From an uncultured Gammaproteobacteria bacterium (GTDB taxonomy: Bacteria; Pseudomonadota; Gammaproteobacteria; SZUA-229), in NCBI GenBank assembly GCA_913065105.1, contig CAJXZZ010000028.1:1-34192 (forward strand): DNA of 34,192 nt, written 5' to 3'. Positions 16,591-28,695 of the stretch are shown here, piece by piece; position 1 is the stretch's first letter, and every line of letters begins with the position of its first letter. The notes below the pieces were generated by a model that was given only the letters and a program-made list of their open reading frames with translations, did no database searches and was not told where the DNA came from. The translations under genes and the position numbers were made by a program.

Positions 16591-18083
16591 GCTTGATTTT
16601 TCTCTTCACGACAGCTCAAGCAACTGGCGATCAGCTCTGACCACTTTTCTCTGGGGCTATCAAGTGTCAGGCCAGTGTGCCGTGTATGCTGGACCAGGAT
16701 ATCGAATTGTTTCGCTACGTCTTCGGGATCTACGCCGTCAAAACAACCGTCATTGAAGGCCACTAACCAGGCCAGCTGAACGGTTACTGGCAGGGGCATC
16801 AATCGGTCCTGCTTAAAAATTTCTCGTAACACCCGGCCACGTTTAATGGTTGCTTCCATAGACGCTTCAAGGCGTGCACCGAAACGTGTGAAAACTTCCA
16901 GTTCAAGAAACTGCAGATAGTCTAGTTTTAAACGCCCGGCTTCTTCTTTGATGCGACGATGTTGTGCATCACCGCCGATACGGGAGACAGAGCGGGCTAT
17001 ATCTATCGCCGGGCGAAAACCGCTGACAAAAAGTGTGTGGTCGAGATAAATCTGGCCATCGGTAATGGAGATCAGGTTAGTGGGAATATAAGCGGCTATT
17101 TCTCCCTGGTTTGTTTCGACAATAGGCAGTGCGGTCATACTGCCACCGCCATGTGCAGCATTAAGACAGGTGGCACGTTCAAGTAATCTGGCATGAACGG
17201 AAAAAATATCACCGGGAAATGCTTCCCGTCCGGGCGGTCGGCGTAACAGTAATGAAAGTTCGCGGTAGGTTTTGGCGTGTGTCGTCAGGTCATCATAAAC
17301 CACCAAAGTATCATGCCCCTGCTGCATCCAGAATTCGGCGATGGCACAGCCGGCGAAAGGGGCTAAATGTTGCAGGCCGGGTAGTCCACTGGCTTCGGCG
17401 ACCACCACCGTGGTGTAGTCCAGCGCATTGTAATCACGCAGCGTATTAATAATATTCACCACCTTGCTGCGCTTCTGACCTATCAGCACATAGACACAGC
17501 GAACATTCTGACCCTGCTGGTTAATCACCGTATCTAGCGCAATCGAACTGCGGCCAAGGCCTTCATCACCGATAAGTAACTGACGCTGCCCCTTACCGAT
17601 GGGGATTAATGTATCGATAATTTTAATGCCGGTGTAGATGGGCTTACGCACAAAATCACGCGCCATGATGACAGGTGATTTCGCCTCCAGGCGCTGCCAT
17701 GGCAGGTGGGGTGGTAAGGATTGATCATCAAGAGGGATGCCCTGCGGATCAATCACCCTGCCTAGCAGGCTATCACCGACTGGCACACTTAACAGCTTAC
17801 CGGTAAGACAGACCGTGGTACCAGCGGTTAACTGGTTTGTCTGGTGCAGGAGCACGGCACCGACCTGGTTCTCCGTCAGGTCAAACACCATGGCCCGACT
17901 GCCATCCTCAAAAGCCAGTATGTCATCGATTGCCGCCATGGGCAGGCCGCTGATCCAGGTAATGCCATCACCGATTGAAATCACTTTGCCCTGTTCTTTG
18001 ATGCGTATTGATGGACGATAGTCTTTTAGCCAGTCGGCCTGTCGGTTAATTAACTCGGCTGTTTTGAGATCAGTGTTCAACAT
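16587..18083 (-). CDS. atpA: N-ATPase alpha subunit with altered P-loop
   Basis: Non-catalytic nucleotide-binding subunit of 498 residues. The family regions are all there: [11 protein letters not shown] near the start, [14 protein letters not shown], the YDDL segment, [12 protein letters not shown] and the SVSRIGG arginine finger. Unusually, the P-loop reads GDEGLGRSS where alpha subunits normally have GDRQTGKT: the nucleotide-binding Lys is Arg (codon at 17550-17552). That may weaken or change nucleotide binding at the non-catalytic sites. The start is ATG 18083 after GGAGTGTG, overlapping atpF by 14 bases; a longer frame from 18116 lies within atpF. Confidence 0.92.
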   Translation of the reverse strand: MLNTDLKTAELINRQADWLKDYRPSIRIKEQGKVISIGDGITWISGLPMAAIDDILAFEDGSRAMVFDLTENQVGAVLLHQTNQLTAGTTVCLTGKLLSVPVGDSLLGRVIDPQGIPLDDQSLPPHLPWQRLEAKSPVIMARDFVRKPIYTGIKIIDTLIPIGKGQRQLLIGDEGLGRSSIALDTVINQQGQNVRCVYVLIGQKRSKVVNIINTLRDYNALDYTTVVVAEASGLPGLQHLAPFAGCAIAEFWMQQGHDTLVVYDDLTTHAKTYRELSLLLRRPPGREAFPGDIFSVHARLLERATCLNAAHGGGSMTALPIVETNQGEIAAYIPTNLISITDGQIYLDHTLFVSGFRPAIDIARSVSRIGGDAQHRRIKEEAGRLKLDYLQFLELEVFTRFGARLEASMEATIKRGRVLREIFKQDRLMPLPVTVQLAWLVAFNDGCFDGVDPEDVAKQFDILVQHTRHTGLTLDSPREKWSELIASCLSCREEKNQA

Positions 18084-18825
18084 GGGCACACTCCATGAAG
18101 CCCTGCAATTCATCACGCACGTTCAATTGCAGCACCCAGGCACCGATGGTGATGTTCAACCCGGCCAGTAATTCGGCATCCTGTTCATAGTGCACAGGGA
18201 CTGTCAAACCGATTACTCTGGATAAAGTGTCTTCTAGCCGATGGCGTTTATCGTCTGCCAGCGGGTAAGCACTGGTGACCAGGATACGTTCAGGTGACTC
18301 GCCCCATTTATTAGCGAGCACACTGATTTGATCAGCAGACATCACGCTCAGGCCATCTAACAATAAATCAAATAAACGGTTTTCGAGTTCCGGCCCCGCT
18401 GCCTCGGCAAGCAGTCGGGAGGCAAATTCTGCACCCTGTTGCAATGCGCGCTGTTCAATTTCCCGTATGACCTGTTTATCTCGTCGTGAACTGGCGACAC
18501 GGTTTTTTTCTTCTTCCTGAGCAAGTTCTGTCTTCAGGTTTTCCAGTTGTTGAAGTCGGTTTTCTTCAATTTCATGCAGTAATTTATCCATGGCTTTCTG
18601 ACGTTCCTGCTCCCAGTCGGCCAGACGATGTTCATACTGTTCTTTTAAGGCATCGGCATCGACGTGATGTTGCTCAGCTTCTGCCAGCTGGTTTTCAATA
18701 GCGGCACGACGTCGCGATATGACATCCAGTACCGGCTGATATAAAAACCGTTTCAGGATCCAGACCAGAACCAGAAAATTGAAAATTTCTAACAGAAAGG
18801 TGGACCAGTTAAGTTCCAATGTCAA
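18070..18825 (-). CDS. atpF: N-ATPase b subunit with fused delta-like C-terminus
   Basis: Peripheral stalk protein of 251 residues, much longer than the usual b subunit (about 156). A single membrane helix covers about residues 8-24, followed by a long charged coiled coil to about 145. Residues 180-245 resemble the C-terminal part of delta/OSCP ([11 protein letters not shown], then [15 protein letters not shown] near 218-232). There is no separate delta gene, in keeping with the N-ATPase class, so this protein probably does the work of both b and delta. It lies between atpE and atpA, overlapping the latter. Confidence 0.88.
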   Translation of the reverse strand: MTLELNWSTFLLEIFNFLVLVWILKRFLYQPVLDVISRRRAAIENQLAEAEQHHVDADALKEQYEHRLADWEQERQKAMDKLLHEIEENRLQQLENLKTELAQEEEKNRVASSRRDKQVIREIEQRALQQGAEFASRLLAEAAGPELENRLFDLLLDGLSVMSADQISVLANKWGESPERILVTSAYPLADDKRHRLEDTLSRVIGLTVPVHYEQDAELLAGLNITIGAWVLQLNVRDELQGFMECAHVEH

Positions 18826-18868
18826 AACTCCTTTTGTTGATTTTACTTACCATAATTATTGCAGCTGG

Positions 18869-19826
<958 letters not shown>

Positions 19827-19830
19827 TGCG

Positions 19831-20103
19831 TTATTCCTTAATAATGTAATAAACGTTAAACATGCCGATGAACACCCCAAGCAGGATCAGACTAATCGTC
19901 CAGCGAATCGAATAACCGGATGCCATAGCATCAAACCAGCGGCCTAAATAAGCACCGCCCACCACTGGCAGCACAAACATCAATCCCAGTGTACCGATAT
20001 AAATCGTTTGTCCGATCAGGGTGGGCCGGTCCTGTTCCGCCTGCTTCATGCGTCGGGCCTGTTGCTCGACCTGTTTTCGAAGTTGCTGTTGCTGATTCAT
20101 CAT
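19831..20103 (-). CDS. atpQ: N-ATPase AtpQ (AtpI-like) membrane protein
   Basis: Small inner-membrane protein of 90 residues: a Gln-rich basic N-terminus (1-25), two membrane helices (about 28-48 and 65-86) and a G-x-x-L-G-R-W-F-D segment between them. It matches the ATPase gene 1/AtpI-like family, thought to help c-ring assembly or magnesium supply. It starts one base after the atpC stop at one of two tandem ATGs (20103 or 20100), both within range of GAAGGG. Confidence 0.85.
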   Translation of the reverse strand: MMNQQQQLRKQVEQQARRMKQAEQDRPTLIGQTIYIGTLGLMFVLPVVGGAYLGRWFDAMASGYSIRWTISLILLGVFIGMFNVYYIIKE

Positions 20104-20104
20104 A

Positions 20105-21912
<1,808 letters not shown>

Positions 21913-22076
21913 TTAGATTGTTATCTGTATTTGTATTGGATGTTTTGTACATACGCTACAATTGTAATCCAGATAGGTTGAAAAAAAAGGCCTGTTTACA
22001 CTAAATACTGGATATAGATAATGCGTCGTGATTACAGTCGTCGCTTAAACACGGCACTAAATTTATGGAATCTGGA

Positions 22077-23027
22077 ATGCATATACATACACTAGAGAAT
22101 TGGCAGCATAACCATGACTTTTCAGTCAGGAATGATAAAGGTGAGCGACGGACAAAATATGTCCTGATTCTCACGGCTATAACAATGATTGTGGAGATAA
22201 TTGCAGGAAGCATCTTCGGGTCTATGGCCTTGCTTGCAGATGGCTGGCACATGGGCACACATGTAGCGGCATTCATGATTACGATCTTTGCATATCGTTA
22301 TGCGCGTAAACATGCAGATAATCCGGCATATGCATTTGGTACTGGCAAGGTCAGTGTGTTGGGAGGTTTTGCTAGCGCTATCGCCTTAGCTGTCGTCGCT
22401 CTGGTCATGTTAATCGAATCGATGCAAAGGATTGTTGACCCTCATACTATTCATTTTAATGAGGCCATTGCCGTTGCTAGTCTTGGTTTGTTTATTAATA
22501 TCGTTAGCGCATTCCTGTTAAAAGATGATCACCACCATCATCATGAGCACAGTCATGAACACCACCATCATGACCATAATTTGAGAGCAGCTTATATGCA
22601 TGTGTTAGCTGATGCTCTGACATCGCTGCTCGCTATAATTGCGTTAGTATCAGGGAAATATTTTGGCTGGAATTGGCTGGACCCTGTAATGGGAATAGTT
22701 GGTGCAATTATTATTACACGTTGGTCTTATGGTCTGTTGAAGCAAACGAGTCCAATTCTTTTAGATGGAAGCATTGAGGAAGAGTATCAATCAGCGATTA
22801 CGAAAACGATAGAGGAAGATTCTGATAATCGTGTTTCTGACATCCATATATGGAAAGTTGGTGCAAATCATTATGCAGCAATAATTTCCTTAGTCACACG
22901 CTATCCAAAATCTACTGAATATTACAAAGGTTTATTGAATGACTTCCATAAACTATCTCATACTACAATCGAAGTGAATGTATGTGAAGGTGATCTTTGT
23001 GTCATACCAGACGCAACTAGCACCTGA
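22077..23027 (+). CDS. dmeF: Cation diffusion facilitator, DmeF-like Co/Ni/Zn exporter
   Basis: Inner-membrane metal/proton antiporter of about 316 residues with six helices. LADGWHMGTH in helix 2 and HVLADALTS in helix 5 hold the metal-site His and Asp residues. Between helices 4 and 5 lies a very His-rich loop (about residues 151-167), as in DmeF/ZitB types. A cytoplasmic ferredoxin-like domain follows (about 215-300). The N-terminal MHIHTLENWQHNHDF matches the DmeF style, so ATG 22077 is preferred to ATG 22065, which would add four residues. The metal cannot be told from sequence alone; cobalt or nickel is likeliest. Confidence 0.87.
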   Translation: MHIHTLENWQHNHDFSVRNDKGERRTKYVLILTAITMIVEIIAGSIFGSMALLADGWHMGTHVAAFMITIFAYRYARKHADNPAYAFGTGKVSVLGGFASAIALAVVALVMLIESMQRIVDPHTIHFNEAIAVASLGLFINIVSAFLLKDDHHHHHEHSHEHHHHDHNLRAAYMHVLADALTSLLAIIALVSGKYFGWNWLDPVMGIVGAIIITRWSYGLLKQTSPILLDGSIEEEYQSAITKTIEEDSDNRVSDIHIWKVGANHYAAIISLVTRYPKSTEYYKGLLNDFHKLSHTTIEVNVCEGDLCVIPDATST

Positions 23028-23031
23028 GGTC

Positions 23032-23054
23032 GATGCCGCACTGATGACGGCGTC
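23032..23054. terminator. Possible bidirectional terminator between convergent genes
   Basis: GATGCCG 23032-23038 can pair with CGGCGTC 23048-23054 (seven pairs, one G-T). It lies exactly between the stops of the convergent exporter and small membrane genes. There is no T-run, so the call is weak. Confidence 0.3.
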
Positions 23055-23282
23055 CTAATTCGTAGCTGGTGTGTCTTGCGGTAATGATGACGTTTGAGGT
23101 GGTTCACCAACTATACGGTCAATCATTTCAAACGAACCAACGGCAAGCACCATGATGATCACAAAAAATATAACTGATCGGTACTCAAAACGTTTGCCAT
23201 AGTGGGTTTCGATTTTGTTGAGTATCCAGTCTGAAAGCAGGTAGAGCAGAACAGCGGTAACGGTGTAGTAGAGATATGCCAT
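23055..23282 (-). CDS. Small two-helix membrane protein of the nir cluster
   Basis: The 75-residue product has two predicted membrane helices (about 3-20 and 35-54) and a Pro/Thr/Gln-rich tail. No family is recognised. It begins 12 bases after the DUF420 gene stop and is last in the minus-strand series after nirJ, so it is probably co-expressed with heme d1 genes. The tail would face the periplasm if the loop between the helices, which is basic (His, Lys, Arg), is cytoplasmic. A heme or cytochrome assembly accessory role is possible but unsupported by motifs. Confidence 0.55.
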   Translation of the reverse strand: MAYLYYTVTAVLLYLLSDWILNKIETHYGKRFEYRSVIFFVIIMVLAVGSFEMIDRIVGEPPQTSSLPQDTPATN

Positions 23283-23294
23283 AAGTTTTAACCT

Positions 23295-23735
23295 TTATAT
23301 TTCTGGTGTATAGATGTGAAAGCCGAGAACGTAAATAATTACCCCGGATACCGATACATAAAACCACAGTGGCAATGTCCAGCGTGCAATGCGCGGGTGT
23401 TTATTGAAGTTGCCGGTGACTGCAAAATATGCCGTTGTTAGTACCATCGGTACGATGATGGCGGCAAGAATAACGTGGGAAGCAAGCAGGGTGAAATAAA
23501 ACGGACGGATGATTCCCTCTCCGGTAAATGGTGTGTAGCCAACTTCTGCGTGGTAGGTCAGATATGAAACCATGAATACTGTTGATATCACCAGTGCAGT
23601 AATCATGCATTTTTGATGTGCATTTCGATTATTGTTTTTTATATAGTAATAACCTGTTGCCAGCAACAGCGCAGCGCATGTATTCAGTATTGCCTGAAAG
23701 TGCGGCAGGTAGGGGATTATTTCGTCTAGAGTCAC
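23295..23735 (-). CDS. DUF420-family membrane protein
   Basis: The 146-residue protein has four to five membrane helices and matches the DUF420/YozB pattern: LPHFQAILNTCAALLLATGYYYI at the start (positions about 10-32), a YLTYHAEVGYTPFTG segment near 60, and HVILAAIIVPM near 87. The repeated His residues (about 12, 62, 87, 113) at helix ends are typical and could bind heme or copper. Members often sit by terminal oxidase or nitrite reductase assembly genes. It follows nirJ after a 101-base gap, so it may belong to the nir transcript or have its own promoter. Confidence 0.75.
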   Translation of the reverse strand: MTLDEIIPYLPHFQAILNTCAALLLATGYYYIKNNNRNAHQKCMITALVISTVFMVSYLTYHAEVGYTPFTGEGIIRPFYFTLLASHVILAAIIVPMVLTTAYFAVTGNFNKHPRIARWTLPLWFYVSVSGVIIYVLGFHIYTPEI

Positions 23736-23836
23736 GGTAGTCAGTACTTGTTATGGTTTTTGGATGATGCGGAATTATACTGACTAAAGTGAATAGTTAA
23801 TAGTGAGCAGTGAATAACGGTAAACAGGTTTACATT

Positions 23837-25084
23837 TCAAATTGTGGTTTTGGTTTCTGGCGTGGCGACTGTTTGTGTTTTCTTACGTGACCACGGTGTT
23901 ACCTGTAAACGTTCCTGATCATCATCGACACCGATCTCGCTGTTGCTCAGGTAACAGCCCGGATCTTCGGCCCAGAAATTACCACTTAACGACCAGGCGC
24001 GTGTACGCGAGTTGCCGCCGCAGATATTGATGTACTGACAGCTTGCACAACGGCCTTCGACGGGGCGCGATTTAAGTTTGAGACCGGCCATCAAGGGATC
24101 AGACGTGTCCATCCATATGTCGGAGAATTTACCTTCTTTGACATTGCCGATGGTGTAATCCCACCACATGGTATCCGGATGTACGTTACCGATATTATCG
24201 ATATTTGAAATGTTTACCCCTGAAGAATTACCGCCCCAGTTATTTAACATGGCTTCGATCTGTTCGGCGTACTCGGGAAGATTTTCTCTTGCCCATAACA
24301 ACAGGTAAACCCCATCGGCATCGTTGTTGCCAGTTACAAACTCACGCTGTTTGCCAGTTAAGGCATCATTCCAGCAAGTCTGGAATAACAGGTTCATGGC
24401 TTCACGGGTCATCTGATGATGCAGGTCATCACCCCGGTTTTTATTGCCGCGACCGGCATAATTTAAATGTGACAGATAGAATTTGTCGATATCTTCATCG
24501 TCCATCAATTGCAGCAAAGCGGGTAAGTCCTGTTTGTTATCCTGGGTTAGGGTAAAACGCAGACCGACTTTAATGCCGGCATCGCGGCACAGGCGTATAC
24601 CGCGCAAGGCTTCATCATAGGAACCCTGTTTACGGCGGAATTTATCGTGGGTCTCGCGTGTGCCATCAATGCTGACACCGACATAGTTGTAACCAACATC
24701 GACGATGTCTTTGATGTTGTCTTCTGTGATCAACGTGCCGTTTGAAGACAGGCCAACATAAAAACCCATGTCTTTGGCATGATGTGATATCTCGAAGATA
24801 TCCGGACGCATCAACGGTTCTCCACCTGACAGAATAAGTACCGGTACACCAAAATCTTTCAGGTCATCCATCACACTAAATACTTTATCTGTATCTAATT
24901 CGCCGGGAAAATCTTTGTCAGCAGAGGTGGCGTAACAATGTTTGCAGGTTAAATTGCAACGTCGTATAAGATTCCAGATGACCACAGGACCGGTCGGTTT
25001 GCGCACTGCAGAACCAATCGGTCGTGATGGTTTAACCCGGGGGTCTGCTTTTAGTGCATGCATGTATTGGCTTAATCGAAACAT
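23837..25084 (-). CDS. nirJ: Heme d1 biosynthesis radical SAM protein NirJ
   Basis: Cytoplasmic radical SAM enzyme of 415 residues that changes two propionate side chains of didecarboxysiroheme on the way to heme d1. The radical SAM cluster motif is Cys43, Cys47, Cys50 (RRCNLTCKHCYA). The SGGEPLMRPD motif near residue 90 follows. A C-terminal SPASM-like region has CASCQYINICGG and a further GCYL cysteine for a second cluster. It lies 18 bases after the nirG-nirH fusion gene. PqqE-like relatives and AhbC/AhbD are similar, but the surrounding nir genes make NirJ the best call. Confidence 0.93.
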   Translation of the reverse strand: MFRLSQYMHALKADPRVKPSRPIGSAVRKPTGPVVIWNLIRRCNLTCKHCYATSADKDFPGELDTDKVFSVMDDLKDFGVPVLILSGGEPLMRPDIFEISHHAKDMGFYVGLSSNGTLITEDNIKDIVDVGYNYVGVSIDGTRETHDKFRRKQGSYDEALRGIRLCRDAGIKVGLRFTLTQDNKQDLPALLQLMDDEDIDKFYLSHLNYAGRGNKNRGDDLHHQMTREAMNLLFQTCWNDALTGKQREFVTGNNDADGVYLLLWARENLPEYAEQIEAMLNNWGGNSSGVNISNIDNIGNVHPDTMWWDYTIGNVKEGKFSDIWMDTSDPLMAGLKLKSRPVEGRCASCQYINICGGNSRTRAWSLSGNFWAEDPGCYLSNSEIGVDDDQERLQVTPWSRKKTQTVATPETKTTI

Positions 25085-25102
25085 AGTAGTTATTCTAATT
25101 GA

Positions 25103-26107
25103 TTATGCGGCTAGTCGCAGTCCGGTTTTTTTCAGGATGGCAGAACTGAACAGCGTGTCGTGCGCCTTGCAGTCTTTGCCTAATAGCATTTCTATCTGTT
25201 TTACTTTTTCATTCACTTCATCTTTGTTATGACCGTGCACCATAGCGAACAGATTATAACGCCACATGGGCAGGTGTCGTGGTCGCTGATAACAGTGGCT
25301 GACAAAATCCAGCTGGCCGATAATATTTCCCAATTTTATAAGCTGGTCATCCTCAACATCCCACACGGTCATGCCGTTAGCCGTCAGGCCGAGTTTATAG
25401 TGATTGGGTACCGCACCGATGCGACGAATAATACCGCTAGATAACATCCGGGTTAATCGTTGTATAACATCTTGCTGTGTTGTGCCCATATTATTTGCAA
25501 CAGTCTGATAGGGCGAGCGTTCGATAGCAAAACCGCTCTGTGTGACACTGATCAGTTTTCTGTCTATATCATCAAGCTTGATGTCACCCACCGGGGGCTC
25601 TGTTTTATTGGGTACAGGAACCGTGGTGTGTTTGCCATCGGCGGATAGATGCAACCACAGACCAATATAAAATTCTTCTTGTTTAGGAAAGTTATATACC
25701 GTGAGACCGGTGGTTTTTTCTATAGAAGATAGCACCTGGAGAAGTTCGGCAGGGGTTTCTGTCGCTAGCACAAACCACATATTGAGCTCATGATCACGCC
25801 GGTAATTGTGTGCGACTTCGGGGTAGACGTTAACCAGCTCGGTGACGATTTCATATCTGTCTTCCGGCACAGAAATGGCTGCCAGTGTTAAACCGCCGCC
25901 AAGGCGCGCGGCATCATACAGTGGTCCAAAACGGGTAAGTAGTTTTTGATCTTTTAAGCGCTTAACGGTCTCGATTAATTCATCTTCAGAACAGTTAAGC
26001 TGTGTCGCGATGGACTCAAAGGGATGTTCCTGCAGAGGAAAACCGCCCTGAAAGTTATTGATAAAATCGCGTTCCAGCTGTGATAGTTGCATGTCTGAGT
26101 GTTGCAT
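25103..26107 (-). CDS. nirGH: Fused NirG-NirH siroheme decarboxylase
   Basis: Cytoplasmic protein of 334 residues made of two AsnC/Lrp-like units joined by a Pro-rich linker (about 161-172). The first (about 5-155) has the NirG-like LTRFGPLYDAARLGG and NYRRDHELNMW. The second (about 175-330) has the NirH-like RRIGAVPNHYKLG and YQRPRHLPMWRYNL. The complex removes two acetate carboxyls from siroheme to give 12,18-didecarboxysiroheme. In Pseudomonas the four units D, L, G and H are separate; where fusion occurs it is commonly called NirDL. Here D and L are separate and G-H fused, judged by motifs and by the F-D-L-GH-J order. Start ATG 26107 (a second Met is five codons on). Confidence 0.85.
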   Translation of the reverse strand: MQHSDMQLSQLERDFINNFQGGFPLQEHPFESIATQLNCSEDELIETVKRLKDQKLLTRFGPLYDAARLGGGLTLAAISVPEDRYEIVTELVNVYPEVAHNYRRDHELNMWFVLATETPAELLQVLSSIEKTTGLTVYNFPKQEEFYIGLWLHLSADGKHTTVPVPNKTEPPVGDIKLDDIDRKLISVTQSGFAIERSPYQTVANNMGTTQQDVIQRLTRMLSSGIIRRIGAVPNHYKLGLTANGMTVWDVEDDQLIKLGNIIGQLDFVSHCYQRPRHLPMWRYNLFAMVHGHNKDEVNEKVKQIEMLLGKDCKAHDTLFSSAILKKTGLRLAA

Positions 26108-26115
26108 AAAATCGT

Positions 26116-26676
26116 TTATCTGACCAGATGAAGTTTCGCAGTTTTGTTGTTTACTGCTGCGGTATCTTTTTGGGTATAGCTGGCGCCGCGTTGTTTGAAA
26201 CGTCGGGTACTAAATAGAATAGTATGTTTAATATTCTGCAAGCCGCATTGCTCAACGATGTCTTCAACTTTCTGTGTCACTTCATCGCGGTTACTGCCAT
26301 GCACCATGGTAAACAGATTGTATGACCAGTCGGGTAAGCAGCGGGGACGGCGATAACTGAGAGTGACGCAGTCATACTTGCCAATACACATGCCCATTTC
26401 TTCGACTTTGTCATCCGGTACGTCCCATACCACCATGCCGTTGGCGGTATAACCTAGTTCTTTGTGGCGTACGACGACACCGTAACGTTTGATGGCGCCG
26501 TTATCCATCAGCTGCTGCAGGCGTGAGATCACATCCTGCTCTGTGGTGCCCAGATTTTTTGCGATCTCGGCATAAGGGCGACTGGCGATCGGCAGGCCGT
26601 GTTCCACAGCTTTGATCAGGGCTCTATCTTCGGTGCTTATCTGCATCACCTGTTTGTTTAATTCTGCTGTGCTCAT
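26116..26676 (-). CDS. nirL: Siroheme decarboxylase subunit NirL
   Basis: Protein of 186 residues with one AsnC-like winged helix (about 15-70) and a C-terminal ferredoxin-like effector fold. KRYGVVVRHKELGYTANGMV (about 63-82) is the NirL-type motif; its Arg and His are candidates for substrate binding. YRRPRCLPDWSYNLFTMVHG follows near 108-127. The ATG overlaps the nirD stop by four bases. The basic C-terminal tail (about 155-186) is longer than the family core. It could be swapped with NirH by annotation tools since the two are close paralogues. Confidence 0.85.
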   Translation of the reverse strand: MSTAELNKQVMQISTEDRALIKAVEHGLPIASRPYAEIAKNLGTTEQDVISRLQQLMDNGAIKRYGVVVRHKELGYTANGMVVWDVPDDKVEEMGMCIGKYDCVTLSYRRPRCLPDWSYNLFTMVHGSNRDEVTQKVEDIVEQCGLQNIKHTILFSTRRFKQRGASYTQKDTAAVNNKTAKLHLVR

Positions 26677-27152
26677 TTCTGTGCGCTCGTTTTCAGTGTA
26701 AAACCAAGATCAATAAAGTAGTCTTCCAGCATAGGCAGTGACATCAGCGGGTACTCGGCATGCTGTTCGATCTCATGCAGTACGATGTCCAGATGTTCTT
26801 CACTTGATGCGGTGACGACGAACCACAAGTTGTATTCGTGTTCGCGTTCGTAGTTATGATTAACTTCAGGGAATGCGCTGACAATACGCGCCACGCACTC
26901 CAGATCCTGCTCTGCTACGGCCATCGCGGCCAGGGTACTAACACCAATTCTGTTGGGTCGAAATACCGGACCAACACGACTGATAACACCACGATCCTGT
27001 AATGACTGTATCGACTGCAATACTTCTTCTTCACTGACGTTCAGCTGTTTTGCCATGTCGGCATAGGGGGTTGCCGATAACGACATGTCGCGTTGAAAGT
27101 CATTGAGCAGATGCTGTTCCAGTGGTGTGTAATCGTTGATTGAATTAGTCAT
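26673..27152 (-). CDS. nirD: Siroheme decarboxylase subunit NirD
   Basis: AsnC-like protein of 159 residues. The winged helix covers about 10-60. SRVGPVFRPNRIGVSTLAAM (about 58-77) is the NirD-type signature, and NHNYEREHEYNLWFVVT (about 98-114) holds the conserved His and Arg residues of the decarboxylase active site. It would pair with NirL. It lies 26 bases after nirF, as in the order known from Pseudomonas. Confidence 0.85.
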   Translation of the reverse strand: MTNSINDYTPLEQHLLNDFQRDMSLSATPYADMAKQLNVSEEEVLQSIQSLQDRGVISRVGPVFRPNRIGVSTLAAMAVAEQDLECVARIVSAFPEVNHNYEREHEYNLWFVVTASSEEHLDIVLHEIEQHAEYPLMSLPMLEDYFIDLGFTLKTSAQK

Positions 27153-27178
27153 AATATTTTATCTACTCTGAAAGCAAA

Positions 27179-28342
27179 TTATAAACCTGTGCGGTGCGCG
27201 CGTGCGGTAAAGAAGATACCACTGGGTTTTTTAGCTGCAAAACTTGTTAGCTGTTCGAAGGTTTCAGTATCAAATACAGCAATGCGGTCTTCATCACGGA
27301 CAGATGCCCAGACCTGTCCACCACGTGGTTCGAATTCCATGTGTAACACACCTTTGCCGGGTGTTAGTGTTTTTATGATTTTTAATGACTGGGTATCGAT
27401 AACCTGCAAAGTATCATTATTTGGTACCGCGAAGTTCACCCAGATGTTACGACCATCAGGGCGGGCCATGACAAATACGGGTTGACCATGTACCTTGATG
27501 CGTCCTGCTTCAGACCAGTCCAGCGTGTTGATAACCAGTACTTCGTGGTGACCGACTGCGGGGACAAAAGCATAGTTGCCGGCGATCGCCCAGCCTTCAA
27601 GGTGGGGCATCTTATAAACCGGCAGTTTCTGTTCGCCTTTGCCATAACCATCAAGAATACGTTTAACGCCGGCATCGAGGTTCCATAGATCGAGCATAGC
27701 CATGCCGTCTTCACCAAAGAGACCGGCAATATAATAGCGGCCATCAGGGGTGATGAGTGCATCGTAGGGATTGAGGCCAATATCTTTGAATTTGGTAATT
27801 TTTGGTTTGCTGGTATCAGACATATCAGCCACCCAGATCTCACCGGCATCCCAAAGACTGAAAACAAATTTCTGTCCCGGTGCATCGACCAGTCCGATGA
27901 CTTTCGATTGTTGATCCTGACTGCCGTAAGTTGCCGGGATATCGGCCACCAGTTCTAATGTTTCTGCATCAAAAACTTTTACCCCACCAGGGGTGTAATT
28001 AGATACCGCAACCAGACGACCGTCCTGTGAGATAGCGCCACCGATACTGTTACCTGATTGCATGACGCGTTTAACCAGTTTTTTATTGATGATATCAATC
28101 TTTGACAGACCGCCATCACGACCGAAGATGTAGGCATATTGCTCATCGCGCGAATAGACTGCAGAGGCGTGAGATAGATCACCGAGACCTTCGATACGAC
28201 CCAGACTGGAGTTGGTGCTGGTTTCTATAACCTGTACGCTACCGTCAGCACGTTCGATAACAATGCCAAGATCACCGGTACCACGCGCCGTCGAATCTAG
28301 CGACCAAAGCAATGCCACAGAAAGTAAAATCGATCGGATCAT
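27179..28342 (-). CDS. nirF: Heme d1 biosynthesis protein NirF
   Basis: Periplasmic protein of 387 residues with an N-terminal signal (about 1-19) and an eight-bladed beta-propeller related to the d1 domain of nitrite reductase NirS and to NirN. Repeated blade segments such as TPDGRYYIAGLFGEDG and ARPDGRNIWVNFA are visible. It acts late in heme d1 formation. Some homologues are lipoproteins; no lipobox Cys is present in this signal region, so this one is probably soluble. NirN and NirS are ruled out by the absence of a heme c motif (no CXXCH). Its ATG overlaps the nirC stop by four bases. Confidence 0.9.
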   Translation of the reverse strand: MIRSILLSVALLWSLDSTARGTGDLGIVIERADGSVQVIETSTNSSLGRIEGLGDLSHASAVYSRDEQYAYIFGRDGGLSKIDIINKKLVKRVMQSGNSIGGAISQDGRLVAVSNYTPGGVKVFDAETLELVADIPATYGSQDQQSKVIGLVDAPGQKFVFSLWDAGEIWVADMSDTSKPKITKFKDIGLNPYDALITPDGRYYIAGLFGEDGMAMLDLWNLDAGVKRILDGYGKGEQKLPVYKMPHLEGWAIAGNYAFVPAVGHHEVLVINTLDWSEAGRIKVHGQPVFVMARPDGRNIWVNFAVPNNDTLQVIDTQSLKIIKTLTPGKGVLHMEFEPRGGQVWASVRDEDRIAVFDTETFEQLTSFAAKKPSGIFFTARAHRTGL

Positions 28343-28695
28343 TCTACTTTATCCCCGGCTTTCTTATTTTGGGCCAGTTCTGTTTGTTGTACGGTTCCAT
28401 TTTGTAGCTGCTCGGTTATCCAGACGGCATCACCGTGGCTGAGCATGGTTTTCCAGGGTGGCATAGCGGTATTTGGACGGCCTTCTAAAATCGTGGTCAC
28501 CAGATAGTCTGTTGGTTTGGCTGACAGTGTCTCAGGCAGTAAAGCAGGGCCCAGGCCACCTTTTAAGGTCATGCCATGACACGATCCGCAGTCGTGTTTG
28601 ATGAAATACAGCAGCTCATTTTGGCGGGCAGCAGCAAGTTCGGCGACAGCTGTTTGTGTTGCTAGAAGACTAAATATGAATAACGTTTTTTTCAT
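28339..28695 (-). CDS. nirC: Cytochrome c55x-type protein NirC
   Basis: Small periplasmic cytochrome of 118 residues: signal peptide about 1-19 (MKKTLFIFSLLATQTAVA), heme motif CGSCH at about 36-40 and axial Met in NTAMPPW near 78. NirC is thought to act in heme d1 maturation or as electron donor to NirS. ATG 28695 is chosen since it begins the signal peptide; it overlaps the end of nirE by 26 bases. A longer frame from 28737 has no better ribosome site. The C-terminal tail is polar and probably disordered. Confidence 0.85.
   Translation of the reverse strand: MKKTLFIFSLLATQTAVAELAAARQNELLYFIKHDCGSCHGMTLKGGLGPALLPETLSAKPTDYLVTTILEGRPNTAMPPWKTMLSHGDAVWITEQLQNGTVQQTELAQNKKAGDKVE

Noticed and set aside
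19827-19880. Upstream extension of atpB as a possible hidden atpR
   Set aside because: Only 18 codons, within atpQ, with no membrane-helix pattern of AtpR.
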